From NCBI RefSeq assembly GCF_004023625.1, contig NZ_ML137714.1, forward strand, positions 100,095-164,094: a stretch of 64,000 bases of DNA. The letters run 5' to 3'. This document shows, one piece after another, positions 8,518-17,200 of this stretch. The notes beneath the pieces were generated by a model. That model saw only the letters and a list, made by a program, of their open reading frames with translations. It ran no database searches and had not been told where the DNA came from. This DNA is from Streptomyces cavernae. GTDB lineage: Bacteria; Actinomycetota; Actinomycetes; Streptomycetales; Streptomycetaceae. Position numbers and translations under genes: made by a program. How positions within the stretch are numbered: the first letter of the stretch is position 1; every line of letters starts with the position of its first letter.

Positions 8518-8663
8518 ACGCTTCCCGGCCGGGGTCGTACGGCGCTGTGTGGCCTCCGGCCACGCATGGGGCCGCCTTGTCCGGCCGGTTCCCGGCGACT
8601 GCTGGCCCGCCCCCTCCGGTTCCGGCCGGCCGCGGGCCTGCCGACGGGCCGCGTCTGCGAAAG

Positions 8664-9665
8664 TCACGCACTGCCCGGGCCTGCGCCGGCCGCGAGTTGG
8701 TCTCCGAGGGAGCTGCGGCGGTACAGCACGTGCCGTCCGTCGCGTGCCCGAGCAACCAGCCCGGTGGCGTACAGCACGCGCAGGTGCTGGGAGACGGCGC
8801 TGGGGGTGATCCTGAGGCGGCGGGCGAGCTCCACCGTGGGCAACGGCTCTTCGAGGAGGCTGAGCAGTCTCGCCCGGGGTGCGCCCAGCAAAGACGCCAG
8901 GGCGGTTCTGTCCGTGGGCGGAGCCGTGTCCCACAGCGTGGCTACTCCGCGGCAGGGATAGACGAGACTTGGCGGCTCGTCCGGGCTGACCGGGGGCGCG
9001 GGCTTGTGTGCGAACACGGACGGCAGGAGCAGCAGCCCTCGGCCGGAGGCCATGACGCGGTGCCTGCTGATCATCTTATCGATGCACAGTTCGCCGCTCT
9101 GCCAGCGCAGGTTCGGGTGCATGTCGGCGAACAGCAGTCGGGCGCCGCCCAGGGCCAGCTGACGGGCGCGATAGGTCATGTCGGCTTCCAGCACCAGTCG
9201 CATCTGCGGCCACATCGGCTCGAGGGCCACCTCCCAGTACCGCGTCAGGACTTCACAGATGGCGTCGCGAAGTCCGGTGACGCGCGCGTCGTCGGCCACG
9301 GCATCGTGCAGGGCCCCGGGGAGCGGGTCCGGTGCGTGCGCAAGCAGCAGGTCGTGGCGAACCTGAGCAGGACAGGCCTGCCGGACGACCGCGAGTTCTT
9401 CCTCGAAGACCGGTGCGAAGCTCGTGGGATTCGGCGTCAGGAAGTCAGGGAGGGTGCGCCGCCGGGCAACCAGAGACATCAGCAGATCGGCGTCGAGCGT
9501 GCCGAGTTCGCCAAGTTCGCCGAGTACGGACCTGCGCCAGGGCAGGTGCAGCGCGGACAGGCCCGGATCCTGCAGCACCCGCAGGCTGAACAGGGTTTCG
9601 TGCAGGGGCGAGAGAGCGAAGCGCGTGTCGGCGAGGTCCTCGACGCCGAGCACAAAGATGATCAT
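8664..9665 (-). CDS. ArsR/SmtB-type transcriptional regulator with large N-terminal domain
   Basis: 333 residues from ATG 9665 ('MIIFVLGVEDLADTRFALSPL'). The ~265-residue N-terminal part resembles the DUF5937-type domain found on long actinobacterial ArsR regulators. The winged helix is C-terminal, about 270-325 ('LLSLLEEPLPTVELARRLRITPSAVSQHLRVLYATGLVARARDGRHVLYRR'). No Cys cluster marks a metal site. There is no good Shine-Dalgarno in front of the ATG; the frame is open further upstream, but that part reads as antisense of other sequence. It is divergent from an MFS exporter gene, which is its likely target. Confidence 0.82.
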   Translation of the reverse strand: MIIFVLGVEDLADTRFALSPLHETLFSLRVLQDPGLSALHLPWRRSVLGELGELGTLDADLLMSLVARRRTLPDFLTPNPTSFAPVFEEELAVVRQACPAQVRHDLLLAHAPDPLPGALHDAVADDARVTGLRDAICEVLTRYWEVALEPMWPQMRLVLEADMTYRARQLALGGARLLFADMHPNLRWQSGELCIDKMISRHRVMASGRGLLLLPSVFAHKPAPPVSPDEPPSLVYPCRGVATLWDTAPPTDRTALASLLGAPRARLLSLLEEPLPTVELARRLRITPSAVSQHLRVLYATGLVARARDGRHVLYRRSSLGDQLAAGAGPGSA

Positions 9666-9721
9666 TAAGCCATACGCTACATCGATTGGCGGCGGAACGT
9701 CGATGCCGTGGACTGCCGCCC

Positions 9722-9879
9722 ATGACACGAACAACTCCTGAGCCAACTCCTGGGCAAGGCACCGCGATTGCCACCGGTGCGGCAGGCGGCATCGGCGCCG
9801 CGGTGGCGAGGCGCCGGCGGGTGACGGCCTTGCGGTCGGCGTGCTCGACCTGGACGAGAAGGACCGAGGTGGACTGAGG
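9722..9879 (+). pseudogene. Remnant of a short-chain dehydrogenase/reductase gene (frameshifted, truncated)
   Basis: Frame 2 from the ATG at 9722 reads '...GQGTAIATGAAGGIGAAVARR', the beta1-alphaA NAD(P)-binding signature (TGxxxGIG) of SDR enzymes. After about 9805 the family sequence continues in frame 1 as 'GDGLAVGVLDLDEKD', the second beta-strand with its cofactor-selecting Asp, and ends in a stop just before the MFS start. One indel of about 1 bp separates the two parts, and everything beyond ~45 residues of the SDR is missing. It appears to be a relic left by a deletion that fused SDR sequence to the exporter's upstream region. Confidence 0.72.
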
Positions 9880-11106
9880 ATGAGCCGCCGGATGACCCTG
9901 CTCCTGGCCGTGACCTGCGCGGTGGCCGTGGGCAACATCTACTTCCCGCAGGCGGTCATTCCCTTGGTTGCCTCAGGGCTGCACGTGTCTCCCGATTCGG
10001 CCTCCCTGACCGTGACCGCCACCCAACTGGGTTACATGGCCGGAATGTTCCTGCTGGTGCCGCTCGGTGACCGGCTCCCACACCGCTCGTTCCTCGTCGC
10101 CCTGCTCACTCTCACCGGCCTGGGTCTGCTCGCCGCGGGCTGCGCCCCCACCCTGCCGATACTCGTCGTGGCCAGTGCTCTCATAGGGCTCACCAGCGTG
10201 GCTGCGCAGGTCGTCGGCCCGCTGGCGGTCGATCTGGTGGCCGACGACCGCCGCGGTGCGGTGATCGGCACCTTGCTGAGCGGGTCGATCGGCGGCATGC
10301 TGCTGGCCCGCTCCTTCAGCGGGGCGCTCGGCGAATGGCTGGGGTGGCGGGCCCCGTACCTGGTGGCCGCGGCACTGGTCCTTGTTCTCGCAGGCATTCT
10401 GGCCCGCACGGTGCCGGCCACGACCCCGCCCTCCTGTCAGCCGTATCCGGCGCTCCTGGCCGAGTCGCTGCGCCTGCTGCGGGCCGAGCCGGACCTGCGG
10501 GCCTCCTGTCTCAATCAGGCCACGGTCTTCGCCGGGTTCTCGGCCGTGTGGACGTGCCTTGCACTCCTCCTCACCGGTCCCGCCTACGGTTTCGGCTCCC
10601 AGGCGTTGGGACTGCTCGCCCTGGTCGGCGGCGGGACCATGATCTGCGCACCGCTCGCCGGACGTCTGGTGGACCGCCGCGGGCCGGACCCGATGAACCT
10701 CGTCTGCATGCTGGGGGTCCTCTTCTCGGCCGCGGTCCTGACCGCGGGGGCCCTGGGCGGCACGGCGGGGCTGGCTGCCCTGGTCGCCGGCACGCTGCTG
10801 CTCGACATCGCCATGCAGTCCGGCATGGTCGCCAACCAGGCCCGGATCTACGCGTTGCGATCCGACGCCCGAAGCAGGCTCAACACCGCCTACATGACCT
10901 GCGCCTACCTGGGCGGCAGCGCAGGATCCTGGCTCGGGGTACGGGCATACGGCAAGGCCGGGTGGTGGGGCGTGTGTGCGCTCGTGGCCCTGCTCACGGT
11001 GGTCCCCCTCGCCCGCCACATGGTGGCGCTGTGCAGCCGGTCGCCCGGAGCGTCGAAAAGCCAGTCAGGGGCCGTTGCCGACAACCAGCCGATCCGCCCT
11101 CGATGA
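9880..11106 (+). CDS. MFS transporter (12-TM)
   Basis: 408 residues from ATG 9880 with GAGGA immediately upstream. The in-frame extension to 9841 is SDR-remnant sequence, so it is not used. About twelve hydrophobic segments are visible. The MFS motif A region between TM2 and TM3 reads 'PLGDRLPHRS', and the TM5 region reads 'GTLLSGSIGGMLLARSFSGALGEWLGWRAPYLVAAAL', typical of arabinose/YnfM-type drug exporters. The C-terminal ~25 residues are polar. Divergent transcription from the ArsR regulator suggests substrate-induced export; the substrate is unknown. Confidence 0.88.
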   Translation: MSRRMTLLLAVTCAVAVGNIYFPQAVIPLVASGLHVSPDSASLTVTATQLGYMAGMFLLVPLGDRLPHRSFLVALLTLTGLGLLAAGCAPTLPILVVASALIGLTSVAAQVVGPLAVDLVADDRRGAVIGTLLSGSIGGMLLARSFSGALGEWLGWRAPYLVAAALVLVLAGILARTVPATTPPSCQPYPALLAESLRLLRAEPDLRASCLNQATVFAGFSAVWTCLALLLTGPAYGFGSQALGLLALVGGGTMICAPLAGRLVDRRGPDPMNLVCMLGVLFSAAVLTAGALGGTAGLAALVAGTLLLDIAMQSGMVANQARIYALRSDARSRLNTAYMTCAYLGGSAGSWLGVRAYGKAGWWGVCALVALLTVVPLARHMVALCSRSPGASKSQSGAVADNQPIRPR

Positions 11107-11125
11107 GAACCCACCCGTACCACTC

Positions 11126-12052
11126 TCAACCGCCGCACTGGGTCAGCATCATCCGCTTGTCCGGGGCTGTCACCGGCAGTTCGTACTTGATGGCGACCTG
11201 GGCGAAGCGGACCGCGTAGGCGCACCTGATCTGTTTGCTGGGCGGCAGCCAGGAGGCTGGTCCGGAATCGCCCTTGGCGGAATTGGCCCGCCCTTCGACC
11301 GGCATCAGGTTGAGCACGTCGTTGGCGAACTGCTTGCGCTTGCCCTCCGGCCAGCGCGACGCCCCCATCTGCCAGCCGTAGGACAACGGCACCACGTGAT
11401 CTATCTGCACCTCGGAGGCCTGCTGCTTGCGCCACTCGATGGTCGTCCCGGTGTACGGGTCGTGCAGTGTCATCGCGACGACGACACAGTCGGAGCCGGA
11501 TCGGAACCGTAGTTTCTGGCCGTCGCGCCGCAGGAGGTCGTTGCGGGTGTCACACCCGTTCCTCGCGAGCGGCACACCGTCGGCCGTGTCCATCCACGCG
11601 TAGCCGAACTCGTCCCGGGCGTAGCCCGTCTTGGGTCCCCGTCCCTTCGTGGAGAGCCGGTCGATGAGCTTGCGGGCGGCGGCCTCGTCCCTGTCCGTCG
11701 CCACGGGTGAAAGCCCGGGTTCCGTGCCGTCCGGGTTCTCCAGCGGGCTGACCGCCCGCCCGTCCGGCGCGGTCTGCTGCGCCCCGGCCCCCGGCGAGGT
11801 GCCGTCTTCGTCGAGGACTTCGCACCCCGCGCTAAGGAGGACCGCGGCCGCGGCCACCACCGCGGCCCGCAGGATGCGCGCGCGTTTCCCGGCGGCCCCC
11901 CTCGGGGAGTTGCGGCTCAGGGGGATGGCCGGGTCAGCGGTCCCGAACGTTGGGTCGGCGGTCCCGAACACCCCCTCAGCGGTCCCGGACCCCGGGTCAG
12001 CGGTCCCGGACGAAACGTGTGCCACCCCGTCATCGGCCCCGAGCGTCACCAC
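11126..12052 (-). CDS. HNH (DUF1524-type) nuclease-family lipoprotein with repeated N-terminal leader
   Basis: 308 residues from GTG with a strong AAGGGGAGG site. Residues ~15-42 contain a short repeat (GTADPGSGTAEGVFGTADPTFGTADP). An unusually late lipoprotein-type signal follows: KRARILRAAVVAAAAVLLSAGC, Cys near residue 77. The C-terminal ~190 residues match the GmrSD/DUF1524 HNH family: 'QASEVQIDHVVPLSYGWQMGAS' supplies the DH catalytic pair and 'FANDVLNLMPVEGRANSAKGDSGPASWLPP' the N/K helix. Members of this family are widespread surface-anchored actinobacterial proteins, and a secreted DNase role is likely. A start just before the signal peptide cannot be excluded, but no good site was seen there. 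Confidence 0.85.
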   Translation of the reverse strand: MVTLGADDGVAHVSSGTADPGSGTAEGVFGTADPTFGTADPAIPLSRNSPRGAAGKRARILRAAVVAAAAVLLSAGCEVLDEDGTSPGAGAQQTAPDGRAVSPLENPDGTEPGLSPVATDRDEAAARKLIDRLSTKGRGPKTGYARDEFGYAWMDTADGVPLARNGCDTRNDLLRRDGQKLRFRSGSDCVVVAMTLHDPYTGTTIEWRKQQASEVQIDHVVPLSYGWQMGASRWPEGKRKQFANDVLNLMPVEGRANSAKGDSGPASWLPPSKQIRCAYAVRFAQVAIKYELPVTAPDKRMMLTQCGG

Positions 12053-12163
12053 GCGTCCCTCCCCTTCAGTCCCTGCTCCATGTCCTGAGGGCTGGTCTGG
12101 GCATTCCTCCCCGGGCCCCGGCGACCAACGGTAGCGGTCGGGAGATGTCGACCGCTTGGAGCA

Positions 12164-12256
12164 TCAGAGCGGGCGCATCGCTTGGCTCGTGCGTATCGTC
12201 GTTCCTGACGCACCACCCGGAGGGGTCCCCATTCGGACGCCTCCTACGCGAACCAT
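12164..12256 (-). CDS. Possible 30-aa peptide ORF (low support)
   Basis: An ATG at 12256 opens a 30-codon frame, MVRVGGVRMGTPPGGASGTT..., ending at 12164, upstream of the HNH lipoprotein gene. The ribosome-binding sequence is weak (AGG directly before ATG). It lies just after the strong hairpin at 12263-12301. It may be a leader peptide or chance; no family is recognised. Confidence 0.2.
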   Translation of the reverse strand: MVRVGGVRMGTPPGGASGTTIRTSQAMRPL

Positions 12257-12262
12257 CCTGAG

Positions 12263-12301
12263 GAAGCCGCCCGCCGAGATCCACCACTCGCGGGCGGCTT
12301 C
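12263..12301. terminator. Strong hairpin downstream of the SCO6745-like gene
   Basis: A perfect 12-bp inverted repeat (GAAGCCGCCCGC at 12263-12274 with its complement at 12290-12301) has a 15-nt loop. It lies 105 bp past the stop of the minus-strand gene at 12407. No U-tract follows, as is usual in Streptomyces terminators. Confidence 0.65.
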
Positions 12302-12406
12302 GCGTGGTGCCACCCTCCTCGATGCCGCCCTTCTCGATGCCACCCCGCTCACCCCCGTTCTCACCCCCCTGTTCCTCACGTCTCCTCAGGTCCTTCCTGG
12401 TTCTGG

Positions 12407-13375
12407 TCACACCTTCCCGATGCCGAGCGTCGTCTCGGACGGAAGCAGTCCGGAGCCGAGTGCCGCCACCCAGAACTCGCCCAGCAGGTCCGCCAGTCGC
12501 GTGGTGGCCTCCGCACCCAGGCTCTGCCAAGGGGCCGCGGCCAAGGCGTCCGTCTGCTGTTCCACCTGGTGTCGCAGGGCCCGGCCGGCTTCCGTGGCGG
12601 TGCCGTCCGGGTCCAGCAGGCCGCGCGCGGTCAGCCGCTCGACGGCCGCGTGCCATTCCTCCTCGCTCCAGCCGCGGCTCGCGAACCGTTCCACGGACGC
12701 GGCGCCTATCGCCGCGAAGGAGACCAGTGCCTCCACCGGATCCAGGCCCGCGACCAGCAGGGCCGCCAGATGGCCATCGCCGCGGTGCTCGCGCAGTATC
12801 GTCGCCGCGTGCCACAGCCGGAGGTGCGGGGCCTCGGGCCAGGGCAGTTCGGCGTTGGCGGCGGCCAGGGGACGGCCCGCGGTGTTCGCCGCCCCGGCCG
12901 CACGGCGGGCCAGCTCGGCGGCCTCCGCGAGCTCGGGGCTGCCGAGACGGTCGCCGAATATCGCGCGGTAGGTCCGGTCCACCGCACGCTCCCGCGCCCT
13001 CAGCACCTCGGCCGGGCTCGCGATGCCCCAGGCCGGGTCGATGTGCTCGGCGACCATACGGGGACTGAAGCTGTAGAAGGCGGAGCTCACACGTGTGCTC
13101 CCGGCGGCGCCCAGCGGGGCGGCACGGAACGGGAAGTAGCTCGGCCAGCGCTCCTTGGTGTCGTACCCGAGCCCGGCCGCTTCCTCGAAGGCCTCCGGGG
13201 CGTAGTAGTAGACGGCGTGCAGCGGCTCCAGCAGATGCCAGAGCTGGCGCACCCTGCTCAGCTCGACAGCCGGTTCCACGCTCCTGCGCCCGGCAGGCGG
13301 CTCGGTGCGCCGCTCGACACCGGGCGTGCTCGCACCGTCCGCACCCCAGACAGCCGCATTCGTGTTGTCCGACAT
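12407..13375 (-). CDS. SCO6745-family helical protein
   Basis: 322 residues from ATG 13375 with CAGGGAG 8 nt upstream. The protein is almost wholly alpha-helical and matches the actinobacterial SCO6745 family. Family marks are 'LEPLHAVYYYAPEAFEEAAGLGYDTKERWPSYFPFRAAPLG' near 50-95 and the C-terminal winged-helix-like segment 'GWSEEEWHAAVERLTARGLLDPDGTATEAGRALRHQVEQQTD'. The C-terminal part looks like a MarR-type DNA-binding fold without a clear dimer region. Biochemical function is not established. It is divergent from a TetR gene with two direct repeats between them, which suggests TetR-controlled expression. Confidence 0.82.
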   Translation of the reverse strand: MSDNTNAAVWGADGASTPGVERRTEPPAGRRSVEPAVELSRVRQLWHLLEPLHAVYYYAPEAFEEAAGLGYDTKERWPSYFPFRAAPLGAAGSTRVSSAFYSFSPRMVAEHIDPAWGIASPAEVLRARERAVDRTYRAIFGDRLGSPELAEAAELARRAAGAANTAGRPLAAANAELPWPEAPHLRLWHAATILREHRGDGHLAALLVAGLDPVEALVSFAAIGAASVERFASRGWSEEEWHAAVERLTARGLLDPDGTATEAGRALRHQVEQQTDALAAAPWQSLGAEATTRLADLLGEFWVAALGSGLLPSETTLGIGKV

Positions 13376-13426
13376 GACAAGACTCCCTGTCCGCATCGGT
13401 CACCCAGGCCAACCATCCAGCCCGAA

Positions 13427-13478
13427 CTTGACACTGACTAGATTGCCCCCATCGCTCCAACTTGTCAATGCCTAGATT
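13427..13478. promoter_or_regulatory. Two direct repeats, probable TetR operator, in the divergent promoter region
   Basis: CTTGACACTGACTAGATT (13427-13444) and CTTGTCAATGCCTAGATT (13461-13478) match at 15 of 18 positions and are 34 bp apart start to start. They lie between the divergent starts at 13375 and 13496. The AT-rich content and position suit an operator overlapping both promoters. Confidence 0.6.
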
Positions 13479-13495
13479 CGGCGTACGCTGCTGCC

Positions 13496-14074
13496 ATGCC
13501 GCCGACTCAGCGCCCGTACCACCACGGTGATCTCCGCCGCGCGATCCTCACCGCCGCTCTCGACGTGATCGCCGCCGAGGGCCCCTCCGCGCTGAGCCTG
13601 CGCGATCTGGCCCGGCGCGCGGGCGTCTCGCACGCTGCACCGGCACACCACTTCAAGGACCGCGCGGGACTGCTCACCGTGATCGCCGCCGAGGGGTTCG
13701 CCCTGCTGGCCACCGCGCTCGGCGAGGCCGACGACCTGCGCGACGCGGGGGTCCGCTACGTTCGCTTCGCGACCGAGCACCCCGCGCACTTCCAGGTGAT
13801 GTTCCGGCCGGAGCTGCTGCGCGGTGACGACCTGGAACTCGCGACGGCCAGGGCACTGGCGGGGGAACGACTGCGCACCGCCGTCTCCGCGGTGCCGCCC
13901 GAGGGCCGAGGCGCCGACCAGCGACTGGCAGGTGTGGCGGCCTGGTCCCTGGCGCACGGCTTCGCCACGCTCCTGCTCAGCCACAACCTCGACGGGCCGG
14001 TCGGCGAACAGGACCCGGAAGAGGTGTTCCACGCCCTGGCAAGCCTGCTGTTCCGGCGCCGGCCCGACGAGTAG
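13496..14074 (+). CDS. TetR-family regulator (WHG-type C-terminal domain)
   Basis: 192 residues. The N-terminal HTH ('YHHGDLRRAILTAALDVIAAEGPSALSLRDLARRAGVSHAAPAHHFKDRAGLLTVIAAEG', residues 8-67) is the TetR_N pattern with the YHHGDLR start typical of the WHG-domain subgroup. The C-terminal ligand domain contains 'GVRYVRFATEHPAHFQVMFRPEL' and a WSLAHGFATLL stretch, the subgroup's WHG position. It probably represses itself and the divergent SCO6745-like gene through the repeats at 13427-13478. The ligand is unknown. Confidence 0.88.
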   Translation: MPPTQRPYHHGDLRRAILTAALDVIAAEGPSALSLRDLARRAGVSHAAPAHHFKDRAGLLTVIAAEGFALLATALGEADDLRDAGVRYVRFATEHPAHFQVMFRPELLRGDDLELATARALAGERLRTAVSAVPPEGRGADQRLAGVAAWSLAHGFATLLLSHNLDGPVGEQDPEEVFHALASLLFRRRPDE

Positions 14075-14156
14075 AACGCGAACCACCCCGGCCCCGCGCA
14101 CCGACGCCCACGCCCCGGGCCCCTACCCCCGCGCCGCCGGCACCGGTGTGGACAGG

Positions 14157-14228
14157 GGACGTCAGCCGCACGCCCATACGGACATCTGCAACACGTCCAT
14201 AAGCCGTCCATACGGACGTCAGCCGCAC
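14157..14228. repeat. 15-bp direct repeat pair between convergent tetR and mfd
   Basis: GGACGTCAGCCGCAC occurs at 14157-14171 and again at 14214-14228, 57 bp apart. Between and overlapping the copies are CCATACGGAC and GTCCATACGGAC elements (GTCC-ATAC-GGAC is an inverted repeat). The position between two convergent genes suggests a structured termination region. Confidence 0.7.
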
Positions 14229-14241
14229 ACTCCGCGAAGCC

Positions 14242-17200
14242 TCACGACCCCAGCACGGAAGCCAGGAACTCGCCGACCCACCCCAGCAACTCCCGCCCGA
14301 CCAACGGCTTCCCGCCGACCTTCGCCGTCTTGGGCCGCGGCACCAGCACCTGGCGCACCGCCGGTTTGATGACCGTGCCGGGGTACAGCCGCTTCAAACG
14401 CAGTTCCTGGGACTCCCGCAACTCCACCGGGGCGAAGCGGATGTTGTTGCCCTGCAGGACGATCTCCCCGACGCCGCAGGAGCGGGCGAGCATGCGCAGG
14501 CCCGCCACCAGCAGGAGGTTCTCCACCGGCTCGGGAAGCTTGCCGTAGCGGTCCACGAGCTCTTCCCGTACGGCCTTGATGTCGTCCTCGGTGTTGACGG
14601 AGGCGATGGCACGGTAGGCCTGGAGCCGCAGCCGCTCGCCGGGCGCGTAGTCGTGCGGGACGTGCGCGTCGACGGGGAGCTCGATCTTGACCTCCAGCGG
14701 CGGCTCCTCCTCCACGCCGCCCTCCAGGGACGCTCGGTAGTCCGCCACCGCCTCGCCGACCATGCGTACGTACAGGTCGAAGCCGACGCCCGCGATATGG
14801 CCCGACTGCTCGCCGCCGAGCAGGTTGCCCGCGCCGCGGATCTCGAGGTCCTTCATCGCCACGTACATGCCCGCACCCATCTCGGTGTGCTGGGCGATCG
14901 TCGCCAGCCGCTCGTGGGCGGTCTCCGTCAGCGGCTTCTCCGGCGGGTAGAGGAAGTAGGCGTAGCCGCGTTCGCGGCCGCGGCCCACCCGGCCGCGCAG
15001 CTGGTGCAGTTGGGACAGGCCGAAGTTGTCGCCGCGCTCCACGATCAGGGTGTTGGCGTTGGAGATGTCGATGCCGGACTCGACGATCGTCGTGGAGACG
15101 AGCACGTCGAACTTCTTCTCCCAGAAGTCGACGACCACCTGTTCCAGGGCCGCCTCCGACATCTGGCCGTGGGCCGTGGCGATGCGCGCCTCGGGGACGA
15201 TCTCACGCAGCCGGGCGGCGGCCCGGTCGATGGACTCGACGCGGTTGTGGATGTAGAAGACCTGGCCCTCGCGCAGCAGTTCACGACGGATCGCGGCGCC
15301 GATCTGCTTCTCCTCGTAGGGGCCGACGAAGGTCAGGACCGGGTGGCGCTCCTCCGGGGGCGTGGTGATCGTGGACATCTCACGGATGCCCGTGACCGCC
15401 ATCTCCAGGGTTCGGGGGATCGGGGTCGCGGACATCGTCAGGACGTCGACATTGGCGCGGAGCTTCTTCAGCTGTTCCTTGTGCTCGACGCCGAACCGCT
15501 GCTCCTCGTCGACGATCACCAGGCCCAGGTCCTTGAACTTCGTCTCCGCCGAGAACAGCCGGTGGGTGCCGATGACGATGTCCACCGAGCCTTCGCGCAG
15601 CCCCTCCAGGACGGCCTTCGCCTCCGTGTCCGTCTGGAACCGGGACAGCGCCTTCACGTTGACCGGGAACTGGGCGTAGCGGTCGCTGAAGGTGCCGAAG
15701 TGCTGCTGCACCAGCAGGGTCGTGGGGACGAGTACGGCGACCTGCTTGCCGTCCTGCACCGCCTTGAAGGCCGCGCGGACCGCGATCTCCGTCTTGCCGT
15801 AGCCGACGTCGCCGCAGATCAGACGGTCCATCGGGACCGTCTTCTCCATGTCCTCCTTGACCTCGGCGATCGTGGTCAGCTGGTCGGGGGTCTCCGCGTA
15901 CGGGAAGGCGTCCTCCAGCTCGCGCTGCCAGGGGGTGTCGGGGGCGAAGGAGTGCCCGGGGGCCGCCATGCGTGCGCTGTAGAGCTTGATGAGGTCGGCG
16001 GCGATTTCCTTGACCGCCTTCTTCGCGCGGGCCTTCGTCTTCGTCCAGTCCGCGCCGCCGAGGCGGTGCAGCGTGGGGGCCTCTCCGCCGACGTACTTGG
16101 TGATCTGCTCCAGCTGGTCGGTGGGGATGTAGAGCCGGTCGCCGGGCTGGCCGCGCTTGGCGGGCGCGTACTCGACGACGAGGTACTCGCGGGTCGCTCC
16201 CTGGACGGTGCGCTGCACCATCTCGATGTAGCGGCCCACGCCGTGCTGTTCGTGGACGATGTAGTCGCCCGCTTCGAGGGTGAGGGGGTCGATGGTCTTG
16301 CGGCGCCGGGCGGGCATCCGGGCGCCGTCCCGGCCGGCCGCCTTCTGGCCGGACAGGTCGGTCTCGGTGAGAACCGCGAGCTTCAGTCCCGGGTCGACGA
16401 AGCCGTAGTCGATCGAGCCGCAGGAGACATGCACCACGGACGGGCTGATGGCGGCGAGATCGGCGTCCAGCCGGGCGGCGATGCCCTCGCTTCCGAGGAC
16501 CTCCACCGTGCGGGCGGCGGGGCCGTGGCCCTCGGTGACGAACACGGTGCGCCAGCCGTCGGCGAGCCAGCCCTTGGTGTCCGCGAGCGCCTTCGCGGTG
16601 TCACCGCGGTAGGTCTCCGGTGCGTGCATGCCCAGCTTGAGAGTGTCCGCGTCCGCGTCGTCGATGGCCTCGCCCGCCGCGAACGGGGACACCGACCACC
16701 ACATCATGTCCAGTTCACGGGCGCGGTCCCGGACGTCCGCGATGGACCACAGCGAGGCCGCGTCGACGTCGATGGGGGCCTCGCCGCCACCGGCGGTGGC
16801 CGCCCACGACGCCTGAAGGAACTCCTGCGAGGTCGCCACCAGGTCCGCGGCGCGCGTGCGCACCCGCTCCGGGTCGCACACGACACTCATGCTGCCCTTG
16901 GGCAGCACGTCGAGCAGCAGCTCCATGTCGTCGACGAGGACGGGCGCGAGGGACTCCATGCCCTCGACGGCGATCCCCTCGGCGATCTTGCCGAGCAGTT
17001 CGCCGAGTTCGGGGTGCTGTTCGGCGAGCGCCGCGGCGCGTCGCCGCACCTCGTCGGTGAGCAGCAGTTCGCGGCACGGGGGCGCCCACAGGCCGTGCTC
17101 GGCGACCTCCAGGGAGCGCTGGTCGGCGACCTTGAAGTAGCGGATCTCCTCGACGTCGTCGCCCCAGAACTCGATGCGGAGCGGGTGTTCCTCAGTGGGC

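Noticed and set aside
9841..9880. Upstream start for the MFS gene
   Set aside because: The extra residues (LDLDEKDRGGL) are SDR-remnant sequence and the ribosome-binding site fits ATG 9880.
12407..13460. Longer start for the SCO6745-like gene at 13396
   Set aside because: The GTG/ATG seven codons upstream lacks a ribosome-binding site and would run toward the repeat operator.
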